Part shown: piece after piece, positions 44,658-53,677 of the stretch
How positions within the stretch are numbered: position 1 is the stretch's first letter
Layout of the letters: the number at the start of each line of letters is the position of its first letter
Assembly: GCA_002320665.1 (NCBI GenBank)
Contig: DCKO01000067.1
Location: 1 to 60,404, forward strand
Length of the DNA stretch: 60,404 nt
From: Micavibrio sp. UBA1672
Lineage (GTDB): Bacteria > Pseudomonadota > Alphaproteobacteria > Micavibrionales > Micavibrionaceae
Reading direction: 5' to 3'
Program-made: the position numbers and the translations under genes
Notes under the pieces: generated by a model
Told to the model about the DNA's origin: nothing
The model's input: the letters and a program-made list of their open reading frames with translations, nothing else
Database searches by the model: none

Positions 44658-45104
44658 TCAGATTTTCTTCACAAAACAAGTTTTTAAAACCAGACCTTTA
44701 ACCTCTTTGGTGCGGCAATCGATCAGTTCGGGATCGTCTGTTAGGGTAATGTTTTTGACGGTTGTTCCGCGTTTGAGGGTTACGCCTGCGCCTTTGACAT
44801 CAAGGTCTTTGATAAGGGTAACTGTATCGCCGTCTTGAAGAACTGTGCCATTATAGTCACGCGCTTCGGGTTTATCGTTTGAGTCGGCAACGTTCCAATC
44901 ACTTTGGGATACGCCCCAATCATTTTGAGCTATATCTTTGGCATCTTCTTCGCTCATATTCCAAAGTTCAAGGCTAGGGGCGGCATCTGGTTCACTGTGC
45001 CCGTAAAGGAACCAGCCATCACTATCTGGATCAAATTCAAGAGAAAGACAGGTCAATCCATCTTTCTGGTAGTCACTTGTAATGCTCGCGGTTTGTTTAC
45101 TCAA
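44658..45104 (-). CDS. phnA: PhnA-domain protein without zinc ribbon
   Basis: The second half is a clear PhnA/YjdM domain: DYNGTVLQDGDTVTLIKDL, GVTLKRGTTVKNITL and GLVLKTCFVKKI. In YjdM a Cys4 zinc ribbon precedes it; here the first 75 residues hold only one Cys and an unrelated acidic Asp/Trp/Ser-rich stretch. Its role is unclear, since phosphonate metabolism is not shown even for YjdM. TTG start (45102-45104) follows GGCGG and lies two bases before the argG stop, so coupling with argG is likely. Confidence 0.8.
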   Translation of the reverse strand: MSKQTASITSDYQKDGLTCLSLEFDPDSDGWFLYGHSEPDAAPSLELWNMSEEDAKDIAQNDWGVSQSDWNVADSNDKPEARDYNGTVLQDGDTVTLIKDLDVKGAGVTLKRGTTVKNITLTDDPELIDCRTKEVKGLVLKTCFVKKI

Positions 45105-45105
45105 T

Positions 45106-46356
45106 TTATGCCGCCTTGCTTTTTTTTGCAGCCTCTAGGCCACGCAGGTTTGTATTGTTTTTCAAACGCACGGCATTGATCTTGATAAAGCCTTCTGCAT
45201 CCTTCTGATCATAGCCTCCTTCTTCATCCATAGAGGATTGTAGCGGATCATACAGCGCATTTGGTGAAGTACGGGCAATCGGATAAGCGCAGCCTTTGAA
45301 AAGTTGAACTTGAACTGTGCCGCTAATATTTTCCTGTGCTTTGTCCATGAAGGTCATCAGGAGTTCAAATTCGGGAGAAAACCAGAAACCGTTGTAAATT
45401 AGCTCTGCCACTTTCAGGGACATAGTATCACGGAGCTTCATAACTTCACGATCCATCGTTAGACCTTCAAGGTCGCGGTGGGCATTGTGTAGAATAGCAC
45501 CACCCGGTGTTTCATAAACGCCGCGGGACTTGATGCCTACAAAGCGGTTTTCAACCATATCAAGGCGGCCAATACCATGCTTTGTGCCGATCTCATTCAA
45601 ATATTCAAAGAGCTCAAGAGCATTTGTTTTTGTTGTTTTATTGGATAGGTTTTTGACCTTGATCGGAATACCATTGTCAAAGGTGAGGGCAATTGTTTCA
45701 GGCTCATCTGGCCAATCTGTAATAGTGGATGTTCTGGAGTATACATCTTCGGCGCAAGGTGCATTAGGGTCTTCCAAAATGCCTGCTTCGTGGGAGATAT
45801 GCAGGAGGTTATCATCTTCTGAATAAGGTTTTTTGCGGGTGGCTGTTACCGGAATGCCGTGCTGGTCGGCGTAATTCAGCATATCGGAGCGTCCTTCGAA
45901 ACGTGTGAGAAACTCCTCCATTTTCCAAGGGGCTAGGACTTTTATGTCTGGTTTCAGCGCATAATAGGAAAGCTCAAAACGTACCTGATCATTACCTTTT
46001 CCTGTCGCGCCGTGGGAAACAAACTGCGCGCCTTCTTTTTCGGCGATTTCAATCTGGCGCTTGGCGATGATTGGGCGTGCTACGGATGTTCCTAACAAGT
46101 AGCGGCCTTCGTAAACGGCTTGGGATTTGAACGCAGGAAAAATATAATCGGTGACGAATTCTTCTTTTAAATCTTCCACATAAACTTTTACCGCGCCGAC
46201 TTTAAGAGCCTTTTCACGCGCAGCTTCGAAATCTTCTTCCTGACCAACATCGGCAATATAAGCTACGACCTCATAGCCTTCTTCGATTAACCATTTGAGA
46301 ATTACTGATGTATCAAGTCCGCCGGAATAGGCCAGAACCACTTTTCCCTTATTCAT
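45106..46356 (-). CDS. argG: Argininosuccinate synthase
   Basis: Condenses citrulline and aspartate with ATP in arginine synthesis. 416 aa with the PP-loop SGGLDTS (residues 11-17), SHGATGKGNDQVRFELSYYA and a PARTSPNALY-like end (PIARTSPNALYDPLQSS). AAGGAG precedes ATG 46354-46356. Divergent from the small plus-strand genes starting at 46477. Followed by the phnA-like gene. Confidence 0.97.
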   Translation of the reverse strand: MNKGKVVLAYSGGLDTSVILKWLIEEGYEVVAYIADVGQEEDFEAAREKALKVGAVKVYVEDLKEEFVTDYIFPAFKSQAVYEGRYLLGTSVARPIIAKRQIEIAEKEGAQFVSHGATGKGNDQVRFELSYYALKPDIKVLAPWKMEEFLTRFEGRSDMLNYADQHGIPVTATRKKPYSEDDNLLHISHEAGILEDPNAPCAEDVYSRTSTITDWPDEPETIALTFDNGIPIKVKNLSNKTTKTNALELFEYLNEIGTKHGIGRLDMVENRFVGIKSRGVYETPGGAILHNAHRDLEGLTMDREVMKLRDTMSLKVAELIYNGFWFSPEFELLMTFMDKAQENISGTVQVQLFKGCAYPIARTSPNALYDPLQSSMDEEGGYDQKDAEGFIKINAVRLKNNTNLRGLEAAKKSKAA

Positions 46357-46476
46357 TTTATGCGCTCCTTTTTGCTTACGGATAAGGTTTTATGCGAAAA
46401 ACCTTTGAAAGTGAAGGGGTTTTTGTTATTGTTTGCCGTGATTTGCTATAATTATAAAAAGAATTGCGGGTGTCAC

Positions 46477-46827
46477 ATGGATCTTGAAGAAGCATGGCAA
46501 AAAATCAATAATTTTATGGTCGTCAAAGGGGCAGGGAAATGGGCGTACGGAAATGATGGTGAGTTGAAAGCTGTTTTTGAGGCTTCGCGTTTCAAAAAAC
46601 TGCTTTTTAGAGGCAATGTATCAGACGAAGATTTGGTTTTTTCAAGGCAAGATTTAAGTTTTTTGAAAAATGTTATTGATGATCGGATTGAAGAGGATTA
46701 TGGAATTGCTCGTGGTCAAATAGAAGGTGACGTAGCAAAAGCTAAACAGGAAGTAAATATACTTCAGGAAACTCAAGAAATTATACGTAAAACACTTGAG
46801 GATAATCACGAAAAATTGTTTCTTTAA
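46477..46827 (+). CDS. Hypothetical protein (116 aa)
   Basis: Soluble: a short aromatic/basic first half (KWAYGNDGELKAVFEASRFK) and a coiled-coil-like second half (IEGDVAKAKQEVNILQETQE). I start at ATG 46477-46479, with a GGGTG site upstream; a longer frame from 46360 would add an implausible hydrophobic stretch. First of four small plus-strand genes inside the arginine cluster. No family recognised. Confidence 0.6.
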   Translation: MDLEEAWQKINNFMVVKGAGKWAYGNDGELKAVFEASRFKKLLFRGNVSDEDLVFSRQDLSFLKNVIDDRIEEDYGIARGQIEGDVAKAKQEVNILQETQEIIRKTLEDNHEKLFL

Positions 46828-46897
46828 GCTTTTGACATAAGGCTGTATTATTTTATAAGATATCGGGCATAGGAAATTTATATTAGCGGTTTAGAAA

Positions 46898-47404
46898 ATG
46901 AGTATTAAGCAAAAAACAGAAGTTAATCTTTTACAATTTTCAGATATAAATGGTGAACCAACTCAATGGGAAAGAAGAGCTGGTAATGGTTTCAGAATTG
47001 GGCCGTTAACGGCAACGTTCGAATTTATCAATCATTCGATGTTTGAAAATTATGGTAAGCCTTTTAAGGTTACTTATACAAAGGAGCAGCTAGAAGAGGC
47101 TCGTGAGGAAATTGATGTATTAATGGCGGCTCTTGAAGATGAAATTCAGGAGTTAGACAAAGCTAAAGTTAATTTGGTGTCTAAGAATATTGAGAGTGTT
47201 CGTGAAATGATTTCTGCTGGGAAAATTGCGGGTATTGGAGAGTTGTTAAATGATGTTAAAGATGGTTTGAAAATTGAAGCTTGGAAAGGGCATTATAGTA
47301 ACCAGCGTACCGGGCTGGAGGTTGCTAAAAGAATAATTGATAAGACGTTATCTATACCAGAAGATAATTTTGTTTATATAAGGCCTGCTGCTTCTGTGGG
47401 GTAA
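46898..47404 (+). CDS. Hypothetical protein (168 aa)
   Basis: Charged and mostly helical: a beta-like first 55 residues (VNLLQFSDINGEPTQWERRA), a long acidic helix (EQLEEAREEIDVLMAALEDE), then a Lys/Ile-rich end. No signal or membrane part. Second gene of the small plus-strand group. No family recognised. Confidence 0.62.
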   Translation: MSIKQKTEVNLLQFSDINGEPTQWERRAGNGFRIGPLTATFEFINHSMFENYGKPFKVTYTKEQLEEAREEIDVLMAALEDEIQELDKAKVNLVSKNIESVREMISAGKIAGIGELLNDVKDGLKIEAWKGHYSNQRTGLEVAKRIIDKTLSIPEDNFVYIRPAASVG

Positions 47405-47440
47405 GCTGGCTAAAAGAGTACATATTGATTGGGTGATTTA

Positions 47441-47632
47441 ATGAGTTCAGGAGACTTTATAGATAGGATTGAACATATAGATGGTATTTTTAACGTCTAT
47501 GTTAATCATGAAACAATTAATGTTTTGCCAAAAACACCTAAACAGCTTGATGAAATGCTGAGGTGGGCGCCTATTGGCGGCATTACAAAAGCAGATCAAG
47601 TGAAAATCAAGGACGCTTTAGAATTAAAATAA
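47441..47632 (+). CDS. Small hypothetical protein (63 aa)
   Basis: Starts MSSGDFIDRIEHIDGIFNVY. GGGTGAT lies upstream of ATG 47441-47443. Its C-terminal part (LDEMLRWAPIGGITKADQVK) resembles the end of the next gene (LVEFLDDPQLSSADRDTIQ), with a shared Leu-Glu helix, an Ala-Asp turn and a closing ALE. The two may be diverged duplicates. Function unknown. Confidence 0.55.
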   Translation: MSSGDFIDRIEHIDGIFNVYVNHETINVLPKTPKQLDEMLRWAPIGGITKADQVKIKDALELK

Positions 47633-47658
47633 AACTAAATGTCATCAGGGAGAACAAA

Positions 47659-47874
47659 ATGACAGAACACAATATGATAAAGGAAATTAAACCTTTAGAT
47701 GATGATTTAACGAACCAGTTCGTTTTGACTGTAAATCAGAAACTAGATAAGCCGGGTTTTAATGGCAATTCTACGTGGACACTGAATCGTGAGAGTCTTG
47801 TAGAGTTCCTTGATGACCCTCAGTTAAGTTCTGCGGATAGAGATACAATCCAAATTGCTTTAGAGGGCGCTTAA
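47659..47874 (+). CDS. Small hypothetical protein (71 aa)
   Basis: Starts MTEHNMIKEIKPLDDDLTN, with GGGAG upstream of ATG 47659-47661. Acidic, with a C-terminal helix resembling the previous gene product. Its stop overlaps the argF stop by three bases (47871-47874), tail to tail. Last of the four plus-strand genes. Function unknown. Confidence 0.58.
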   Translation: MTEHNMIKEIKPLDDDLTNQFVLTVNQKLDKPGFNGNSTWTLNRESLVEFLDDPQLSSADRDTIQIALEGA

Positions 47875-48791
47875 AAACCAATAGGTTTTAATAAGTTAAC
47901 GCCTGATTCTGCAAGGCACCAAGCTAAAATAGCTTTTTGTGCATGAAGACGGTTTTCTGCCTCATCATAAATTACACAAGCTGGACTTTTCAGAACTGTA
48001 GGCGTGACTTCCTCATTCTGGTGGATGGGCATGCAGTGCATGAATATGGTGTGTCCCTTGGCCAAAGCCATAAGATCGGCATTCACCTGATAGGGCATGA
48101 ACTTTTCTATTTGCTTGCCTTCTTGTCCCATAGATACCCACGTGTCTGTAACAATAACATCAGCATCTTTGACTGCTTCTTTTGCATCTTCAAAATAGGT
48201 TACGTTATCACCTGTCTTTTTGGGTTGTAGGTCTGGTGGGGTCGAAATGGCTAGATCAAAATCCCAGATTGGTGCGGCCTGCTCAAAGGTTTTGCAGACA
48301 TTATTATAGTCCCCGAACCATGCAATTTTTAGCCCCTGAATATCGTCCAGTTTTTCCTCTATGGTCAAGATATCAGCCATAATCTGGCAGGGGTGTGAGT
48401 TATTGGTCATACCGTTGATTACCGGAATTGATGTATGTGTTGAGAGTTCCTCCATCAAAGCATGGTCGCTCATGCGGATCATAATGGCATCGACATAGCG
48501 CGAGAGTACTGCACCTGTATCCTCTAGACTTTCCGCACCAGTTAGCTGCATCTCATCCATGTTCATGACAATAGTATGACCACCGAGCTGTTTCATGGCA
48601 ATTTCAAAGCTCATCCGTGTGCGGGTTGACCGCTTATCAAAAACCATTGCTAAAGATAGACCTTCAAGGATTTGCGGCGGGTTGAATTTTTCGGCCTTTA
48701 GCGCATGCGCATGTTTGATAATCCCTTTAAGTGTTTCGGCAGGTATATCCGGCAGGTTGATAAAATGTCTGACGTTGTCTTGTTGGTCCAT
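47871..48791 (-). CDS. argF: Ornithine carbamoyltransferase
   Basis: Makes citrulline from ornithine and carbamoyl phosphate. 306 aa. Seen: carbamoyl-phosphate motif STRTR (residues 55-59), HPCQ (133-136), the ornithine loop DTWVSMGQE (216-224) and HCMP (252-255). Downstream of argD (4 bases), in the order argC-argB-argD-argF on the minus strand. Confidence 0.97.
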   Translation of the reverse strand: MDQQDNVRHFINLPDIPAETLKGIIKHAHALKAEKFNPPQILEGLSLAMVFDKRSTRTRMSFEIAMKQLGGHTIVMNMDEMQLTGAESLEDTGAVLSRYVDAIMIRMSDHALMEELSTHTSIPVINGMTNNSHPCQIMADILTIEEKLDDIQGLKIAWFGDYNNVCKTFEQAAPIWDFDLAISTPPDLQPKKTGDNVTYFEDAKEAVKDADVIVTDTWVSMGQEGKQIEKFMPYQVNADLMALAKGHTIFMHCMPIHQNEEVTPTVLKSPACVIYDEAENRLHAQKAILAWCLAESGVNLLKPIGF

Positions 48792-48794
48792 AAC

Positions 48795-49994
48795 TTATTC
48801 GTCCATTTCCTTTAATGTCTTTTCTATTATATCCAAGGCCTCTTGTGCCTGATTTTCGTTAAGTACAAGAGGCGGGGTGAGGCGCAGCGTGGCTTTGCCA
48901 GCTTGCGTAGCCATTAAACCATTTTCCTGTAAAGCACTTAGAAGGTTTTTGATATCAAAGGGTGTGTTGACCCCGATCATAAGGCCTTTGCCTTTGATTT
49001 CTGTGATTTTGTTGGATTCACGCTGAATTTTTTCCAAGCCTTCAAACAATAGGCTAGAGGTTTTTTGAACATTATCCATGAATCCCTTTTTCATGAGCTC
49101 TTTCATCACTGTAGCGGTAACGGCGCAGGCGAGGGGATTTCCGCCATATGTTGTGCCATGTGTGCCAACAGTAATAGCATCGGCAAAGGGCTTTTTAGCC
49201 GCCATTGCACCAACAGGAAAGCCGCTGCCCATGCCTTTGGCCCATGCGGCGATGTCGGGCTCTACGCCAAAAGCCTCATAGGCGTGTAATGTACCCAGAC
49301 GCCCGAAACCAGCTTGTACCTCGTCAAAGATTAGGCAGATATTATGCTCGTCACAAAGGGCACGTAGTGCGATTAGGAAAGCTGTGTTGGCTGGTGTCAG
49401 ACCGCCTTCACCCTGAACAGGTTCGATGATGATTGCGGCTGTTTTTTTGCTAATTAGTTCCTTAACCGATTCAATATCATTGAAGTGCGCAAAATGAACG
49501 CCGGGCAAATAGGGTTCAAAATAGGGCTGGCTGTTGCGTTTTTCGGTTACGCTGGCCGAGCCGTAAGTGCGTCCGTGGAAAGAATTGTGGAAGGCAATGA
49601 TTTCATTGCAATGTGGCCCTTTATTCTCATAGGCCCATTTGCGGGCGCATTTCAGGGAAGCCTCAACGCTTTCCGTGCCGCTATTGGAGAAATAGACCAG
49701 ATCAAAACAGCTATGTTCAATGAGGAGTTCAGCGGCTTCCAGTTTTTCCTTTGTCGCATAAGAAGCCTGACAGATCATCATGCGCGCTGTTTGCTCATTG
49801 ATGGTTTTTAAAATCGCCGGATGAGCATGTCCCAGCGAGGCCACGGCGATGCCGGCGGCAAAATCCAGATATTTTTTGCCGTCTGTATCATAGGCATAAA
49901 CTCCGTCACCATAATCCAGCACAACAGGCTGCGCATTATAGGTTTTGACCAGAAGGCTCTCGGTTTTGCTGATGATGTCTTGGGTTATGGTCAT
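48795..49994 (-). CDS. argD: Acetylornithine aminotransferase
   Basis: PLP enzyme of ornithine synthesis, 399 aa, possibly also acting as succinyldiaminopimelate aminotransferase in lysine synthesis as in relatives. Seen: SNSGTESVEAS, FDEVQAGFGR (D224), PLP Lys253 (AWAKGMGSGFP) and GTHGTTYGGNPLA. Start ATG 49992-49994 has GGAGG eight bases upstream; an upstream frame to 50009 is not needed. One base after argB. Confidence 0.96.
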   Translation of the reverse strand: MTITQDIISKTESLLVKTYNAQPVVLDYGDGVYAYDTDGKKYLDFAAGIAVASLGHAHPAILKTINEQTARMMICQASYATKEKLEAAELLIEHSCFDLVYFSNSGTESVEASLKCARKWAYENKGPHCNEIIAFHNSFHGRTYGSASVTEKRNSQPYFEPYLPGVHFAHFNDIESVKELISKKTAAIIIEPVQGEGGLTPANTAFLIALRALCDEHNICLIFDEVQAGFGRLGTLHAYEAFGVEPDIAAWAKGMGSGFPVGAMAAKKPFADAITVGTHGTTYGGNPLACAVTATVMKELMKKGFMDNVQKTSSLLFEGLEKIQRESNKITEIKGKGLMIGVNTPFDIKNLLSALQENGLMATQAGKATLRLTPPLVLNENQAQEALDIIEKTLKEMDE

Positions 49995-49995
49995 G

Positions 49996-50901
49996 TTATT
50001 TTCCTCCAATAGCCTTTTGGATTTCGATTTCGTTTAGGTAATTATCTTTTTCGTCCTCGCGCAGTATCATCGTGCCGGGGCCGACGGATTCAAAAATCTC
50101 GTCATGCAGGGCATTTTCCCGCAGGCCATTGATCAGGTGGATGCGTTTAACACCTGCCTCAAGTGCTTGCTTGCAGTTTTCCATCTTCACCTGCATCCCG
50201 CCTGTGACTATACCATCAGCAATAAGCTTTGGAATCTCGTCTTCCATGATCATGAAGGCGGTTTCACCATTGATTTTTACGCCGTCGACATTGCTTAGGA
50301 AGATCAGTTTTTGTGCCTTTAAGCTGGAGGCTAGATCAGTGGCGATGTTATCGGCATTGATATTGACCAGTAGGCCGTCATCCGATGTACCGATGCAATC
50401 ACAGGCGATAAAATTCGTTACCTTGAATAAGCGACGAATAGGGCGCGTGTAGACGCAATCAATATCACCAGTATATTTATCTTCCGGTGTTTTTGGTGTA
50501 ATCCCGATATGTGCCCAATTGATAGGAAGTGCGTTAAAGGATAACCCGTCTACGTTATTACGTCTCATGGCGGCAGTAACATTCAGAGATAGGTTTCCAC
50601 CAACGATTTCCTTTAGGACTTGTATGTTTTCGGCCTTGTTAATCCGGCGTCCGTCTATTTTTTGTACTTCAACGCCTCGTTCCTTGGACGCCTTGTCCAT
50701 GGCCTTGCCGCCGCCATAAATCAGCAGCACCTTAATGCCATGCATGGTGAGCTCTCGGATATCACAGAGCAAATTATCCAGTGATTTTGAGTCTTCGACG
50801 ACATCACCGCTGGCTTTGACGACAAATAAACTGTCGCGGAATTTACTTTCGTAAAACGCGTTAATGAAAAAATCCGGTAGTTTTTTGTTGTTGTTACTCA
50901 T
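49996..50901 (-). CDS. argB: Acetylglutamate kinase
   Basis: Phosphorylates N-acetylglutamate, second step of the pathway. 301 aa. Seen: the amino-acid-kinase start SLFVVKASGDVVED (where most members have GG after the Lys, here AS), the loop IYGGGKAMD (residues 61-69), the Asp/Gly-rich nucleotide pocket (SNVDGVKIN) and GGMQVKME. The A-S change near K29 is a mild oddity. GAGGAG precedes ATG 50899-50901. Between argC and argD. Confidence 0.93.
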   Translation of the reverse strand: MSNNNKKLPDFFINAFYESKFRDSLFVVKASGDVVEDSKSLDNLLCDIRELTMHGIKVLLIYGGGKAMDKASKERGVEVQKIDGRRINKAENIQVLKEIVGGNLSLNVTAAMRRNNVDGLSFNALPINWAHIGITPKTPEDKYTGDIDCVYTRPIRRLFKVTNFIACDCIGTSDDGLLVNINADNIATDLASSLKAQKLIFLSNVDGVKINGETAFMIMEDEIPKLIADGIVTGGMQVKMENCKQALEAGVKRIHLINGLRENALHDEIFESVGPGTMILREDEKDNYLNEIEIQKAIGGK

Positions 50902-50910
50902 GTTCTCCTC

Positions 50911-51924
50911 TTATGGGTAAACGGGGCTTAGGGCTTTTAAGCCAAGGGTTTCATCTAGCCCGCATAAAATATTCATGTTTTGCACGGCGCAGCCAGCCGC
51001 TCCTTTGACAAGGTTATCGATTGCACCTTGGGCGATAATATGACTGTTTTCGCCTAAGGAAAAGTTAAGGTCAGCGAAGTTTGATCCGACAATATCAGCC
51101 AGTGCCACTTGGGTTTGGTATCTGATAAAGGGTTCGTTCTTATAAAGCTCATTGGCGTGGCTAAGAGCGAATTTTGTATCGATGTCATCTTTTAGTGTTA
51201 TAAAAGCCTGTCCGAAAATGCCGCGTGTGAACGGGCCGGAGGTTGGCACGAAGTTAATTTGTTCTTCGGTTATACCAGCGCTTTTGCATACTTCCGGCAT
51301 GTGTCTGTGTTTATTGATATTGTAGCTTTTGATATTGTGATTCCGTACGGGGTGATGCGCGCCATCTGATGGTGATTTTCCGCCGCCACTTGATCCAGTA
51401 ATGCCAATAAAATCAACAGCTTTTATCTTGTTTTTAAAAGGATGAGTTAAAAGCTGTGCCAGTAAGGCAAAGCATCCCGGATTAGCGATAGTTGTACATT
51501 TTTTGATGTCATTTCTGTAGATCTCCGGCAGGCCATAGGCGATTTGCGGTAAGAGATCGGCATGGTCATGCTTGACCTTGTAATATCTTTCATAGGTTTC
51601 TACGTCATCCAATCTGAAATCGGCTGATAAGTCGATGACTTTGGTTTTGCCATGAATAGCGGCCACAGTGCCTTGTGCGGTTTTATGGGGTAGGCCAAGG
51701 AAGACTACATCACAGGCTTTTGCAACTTCCAAGGCGTCAGTGTTTGTGATGTTCAAATCCATATGCGCCAGATGCGGGTATACCTCACCGATTGGAGTGT
51801 TTTCATGTTGCCGCGAGGTGGCATAAACAACATCCACTTCGGGGTGTGCATTAAGAATTCTGAGAAGTTCGAGGCCTGTATAGCCTGTTATGCCGATAAT
51901 GCCGGCTTGAAGTCTTTGAGCCAT
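50911..51924 (-). CDS. argC: N-acetyl-gamma-glutamyl-phosphate reductase
   Basis: NADPH-dependent reduction of acetylglutamyl phosphate. 337 aa: GITGYTGLELLRI (residues 11-23), catalytic C151 (TIANPGCFALL) and GSSGGGKSPSDG. Start at ATG 51922-51924 has GGTGA seven to eight bases upstream; an upstream ATG at 51946-51948 lacks one. The first 37 bases lie inside the end of the P-loop gene, so translation is coupled to it. Confidence 0.96.
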   Translation of the reverse strand: MAQRLQAGIIGITGYTGLELLRILNAHPEVDVVYATSRQHENTPIGEVYPHLAHMDLNITNTDALEVAKACDVVFLGLPHKTAQGTVAAIHGKTKVIDLSADFRLDDVETYERYYKVKHDHADLLPQIAYGLPEIYRNDIKKCTTIANPGCFALLAQLLTHPFKNKIKAVDFIGITGSSGGGKSPSDGAHHPVRNHNIKSYNINKHRHMPEVCKSAGITEEQINFVPTSGPFTRGIFGQAFITLKDDIDTKFALSHANELYKNEPFIRYQTQVALADIVGSNFADLNFSLGENSHIIAQGAIDNLVKGAAGCAVQNMNILCGLDETLGLKALSPVYP

Positions 51925-52958
51925 CTTGAAATCACCAAATCTATCCATTCATTTGTCGGGGAGAAGGCGTTGAAAGCAATCACATCCAACTCATCCCGAA
52001 TAATTGTTTTACCTACGATGTTATCTGTTACAGGGCCGCTGATTACGTCAATCGGCAAGCCAATTTCCTTGCAGCGTTTTGCCAAGCCAATGGCACCAAC
52101 CGGATCACCAGCACAGCCAATATGAAGGCGTACATTTTTTTGTATTTCAGGTGCTGAGAGGATTGAATCCACGCCGTATCTGCCCATTAGACCATCACCA
52201 AATTCTACGATGATGGCATCAGGATTATCTTGGGACAGGTAATCCAGCGCGCCATGCGCAACATTGGTTATGGTTTTGTTATCAATATTTGCCGTTGAGG
52301 GTATGCCTGCATCCATGAAGGAAACAGAGTTATAAACACCGTAATCCTGCATCTTGTATATATCGCGTAATGCGCCAACCCCTGTGAGCTTTGCTCCAGC
52401 CAGTTTCATACCGATGCGTGTTAGGGTCTTGATGATCTCGGTTGCAACGGTGGTTTTACCACTATCCATGCTCGTTCCGGTGACGATAATAATCGGTACT
52501 TTGCTTTTCATTGATGTTTGTGGCTGATACAAAGTCTTCTGATTGATATTCAGTGGCTGTTTCTTTCTGGCGATCGCACCAAGGATTCTGATCCGCAGAG
52601 GCTCGCCAACTTCTTTTGTATTGGCGCTATAACATTCACCAGCTACACCGCCGAAATTTAGCAAGTGAATTACATGACCGGGGGAAAGTGTTGTTGGAAG
52701 CTTGCCGACAAATCCTTTTAGAGCCATTCTTTCACCCAAAGCAACGGCGATAATATCACCTTTTTTGAGCTTGGACATCCTGCCACTGGGAAGTTCCATT
52801 TCATTATAAATGGATTTATCCTCCAGCACTTCGGCAGCATAAACCTGTCCCATCTCACAAGTGAAAACCAGTTTGGGATCATCAAGGATTGTTTCGCTAT
52901 GTTTTAGATCAAGGTTTTTTGTAACCGAGCCTATCTTATCTATTTGTATTTTTGCCAT
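51888..52958 (-). CDS. P-loop NTPase (DUF1611/dethiobiotin-synthetase-like) leading the arg operon
   Basis: A 356-aa protein. Residues 1-110 form a beta-rich domain; from about 154 a P-loop domain starts with IIIVTGTSMDSGKTTVATEI (motif at 161-170), followed by AKLTGVGALRD and DAIIVEFGDGLMGRYGVDSI. The P-loop resembles BioD/DUF1611-type ATPases. Its place before argC, with an overlap, suggests a tie to arginine or a glutamate-type substrate (for example amide or ligase chemistry); this is inference. A 16-bp dyad lies at 53004-53019 upstream. Confidence 0.78.
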   Translation of the reverse strand: MAKIQIDKIGSVTKNLDLKHSETILDDPKLVFTCEMGQVYAAEVLEDKSIYNEMELPSGRMSKLKKGDIIAVALGERMALKGFVGKLPTTLSPGHVIHLLNFGGVAGECYSANTKEVGEPLRIRILGAIARKKQPLNINQKTLYQPQTSMKSKVPIIIVTGTSMDSGKTTVATEIIKTLTRIGMKLAGAKLTGVGALRDIYKMQDYGVYNSVSFMDAGIPSTANIDNKTITNVAHGALDYLSQDNPDAIIVEFGDGLMGRYGVDSILSAPEIQKNVRLHIGCAGDPVGAIGLAKRCKEIGLPIDVISGPVTDNIVGKTIIRDELDVIAFNAFSPTNEWIDLVISRWLKDFKPALSA

Positions 52959-53350
52959 GTCATCGTTTCTCTATTAAGACGGAGCTTCGTTATTTCACTC
53001 CTTGCGTATGTTCATACGCTTTGTCGCTCATGCCTTGCCCGTATCAAGATATAAACGACTAGTTTTGTTGAGTTAAAATGCCGTAAAATCAAAGCGTAAG
53101 CAATGATTAATCGGGTAAAAGACCAAATCTAATTTTGTTTTGGGGGAAGCTTAGAAAAAATGCATGCGATAAGCCTTCCGAAAAAAAGAGTTGGTCTCTT
53201 CTTATCGGCTTCGTCGTCGCAAGTCTGTGTTCATTTTTCTAATCATGTGCGTATGAAAACCATATTTGCTGGCAGGGTGTCAAGATAATTGTCGTGACAT
53301 AGTCTTATTTTATTAGCATATTGTTTGAATAAATATTTTAAGGAAGTTTG
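52959..53350. other. Intergenic region with several inverted repeats
   Basis: 392 bases with no gene. Seen: GCGTATG-tt-CATACGC (53004-53019), 46 bases before the P-loop gene and so placed like an operator; GGAAGCTTA (53145-53153) with TAAGCCTTCC (53170-53179); AGACCAA (53120-53126) with TTGGTCT (53191-53197); CGATAAG (53167-53173) with CTTATCG (53201-53207); and AAGAG-ttggt-CTCTT (53186-53200). These could build mutually exclusive hairpins, as in a leader or small RNA. No T tract marks an end. Confidence 0.45.
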
Positions 53351-53674
53351 ATGTTTGAGAGCTTATTTAAAAAGAAGCAAGATACTGACTGGAAATTTGA
53401 TCAGCCAAAAAATTGTGCGGCCTATACTACTAAAGAGGTACTTAATGGGCAGCCAATTTTATATATATTTCATGATCTTGATGATCATGGTTGGCAGTTT
53501 ATAGGTGCAAATGGTCCAGAAATTGATATGCCAGCTCTAGTTTGCATGGAGAGTATAGTTGGACTAGATGCGACTGTTGAAGAAGTTGCTCATATGGAAC
53601 CGGGGTATAGGGCATCTCGGCGATATATTGGCGATGATTGGGTTATTGAAGAATATTCTCAGGAAGAAGAATAA
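53351..53674 (+). CDS. Hypothetical protein, DUF2185/Imm33-like
   Basis: A 107-aa protein. Spaced features resemble small DUF2185-type proteins: NCAAYTTKEVLNGQPILYIF, DHGWQFIGANG, VCMESIVGLDAT and a closing YIGDDWVIEEY. Some relatives are immunity proteins to toxins, but no toxin gene is nearby. AAGGA lies upstream of ATG 53351-53353. Convergent with yejE, three bases between stops. Confidence 0.6.
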   Translation: MFESLFKKKQDTDWKFDQPKNCAAYTTKEVLNGQPILYIFHDLDDHGWQFIGANGPEIDMPALVCMESIVGLDATVEEVAHMEPGYRASRRYIGDDWVIEEYSQEEE

Positions 53675-53677
53675 GTC

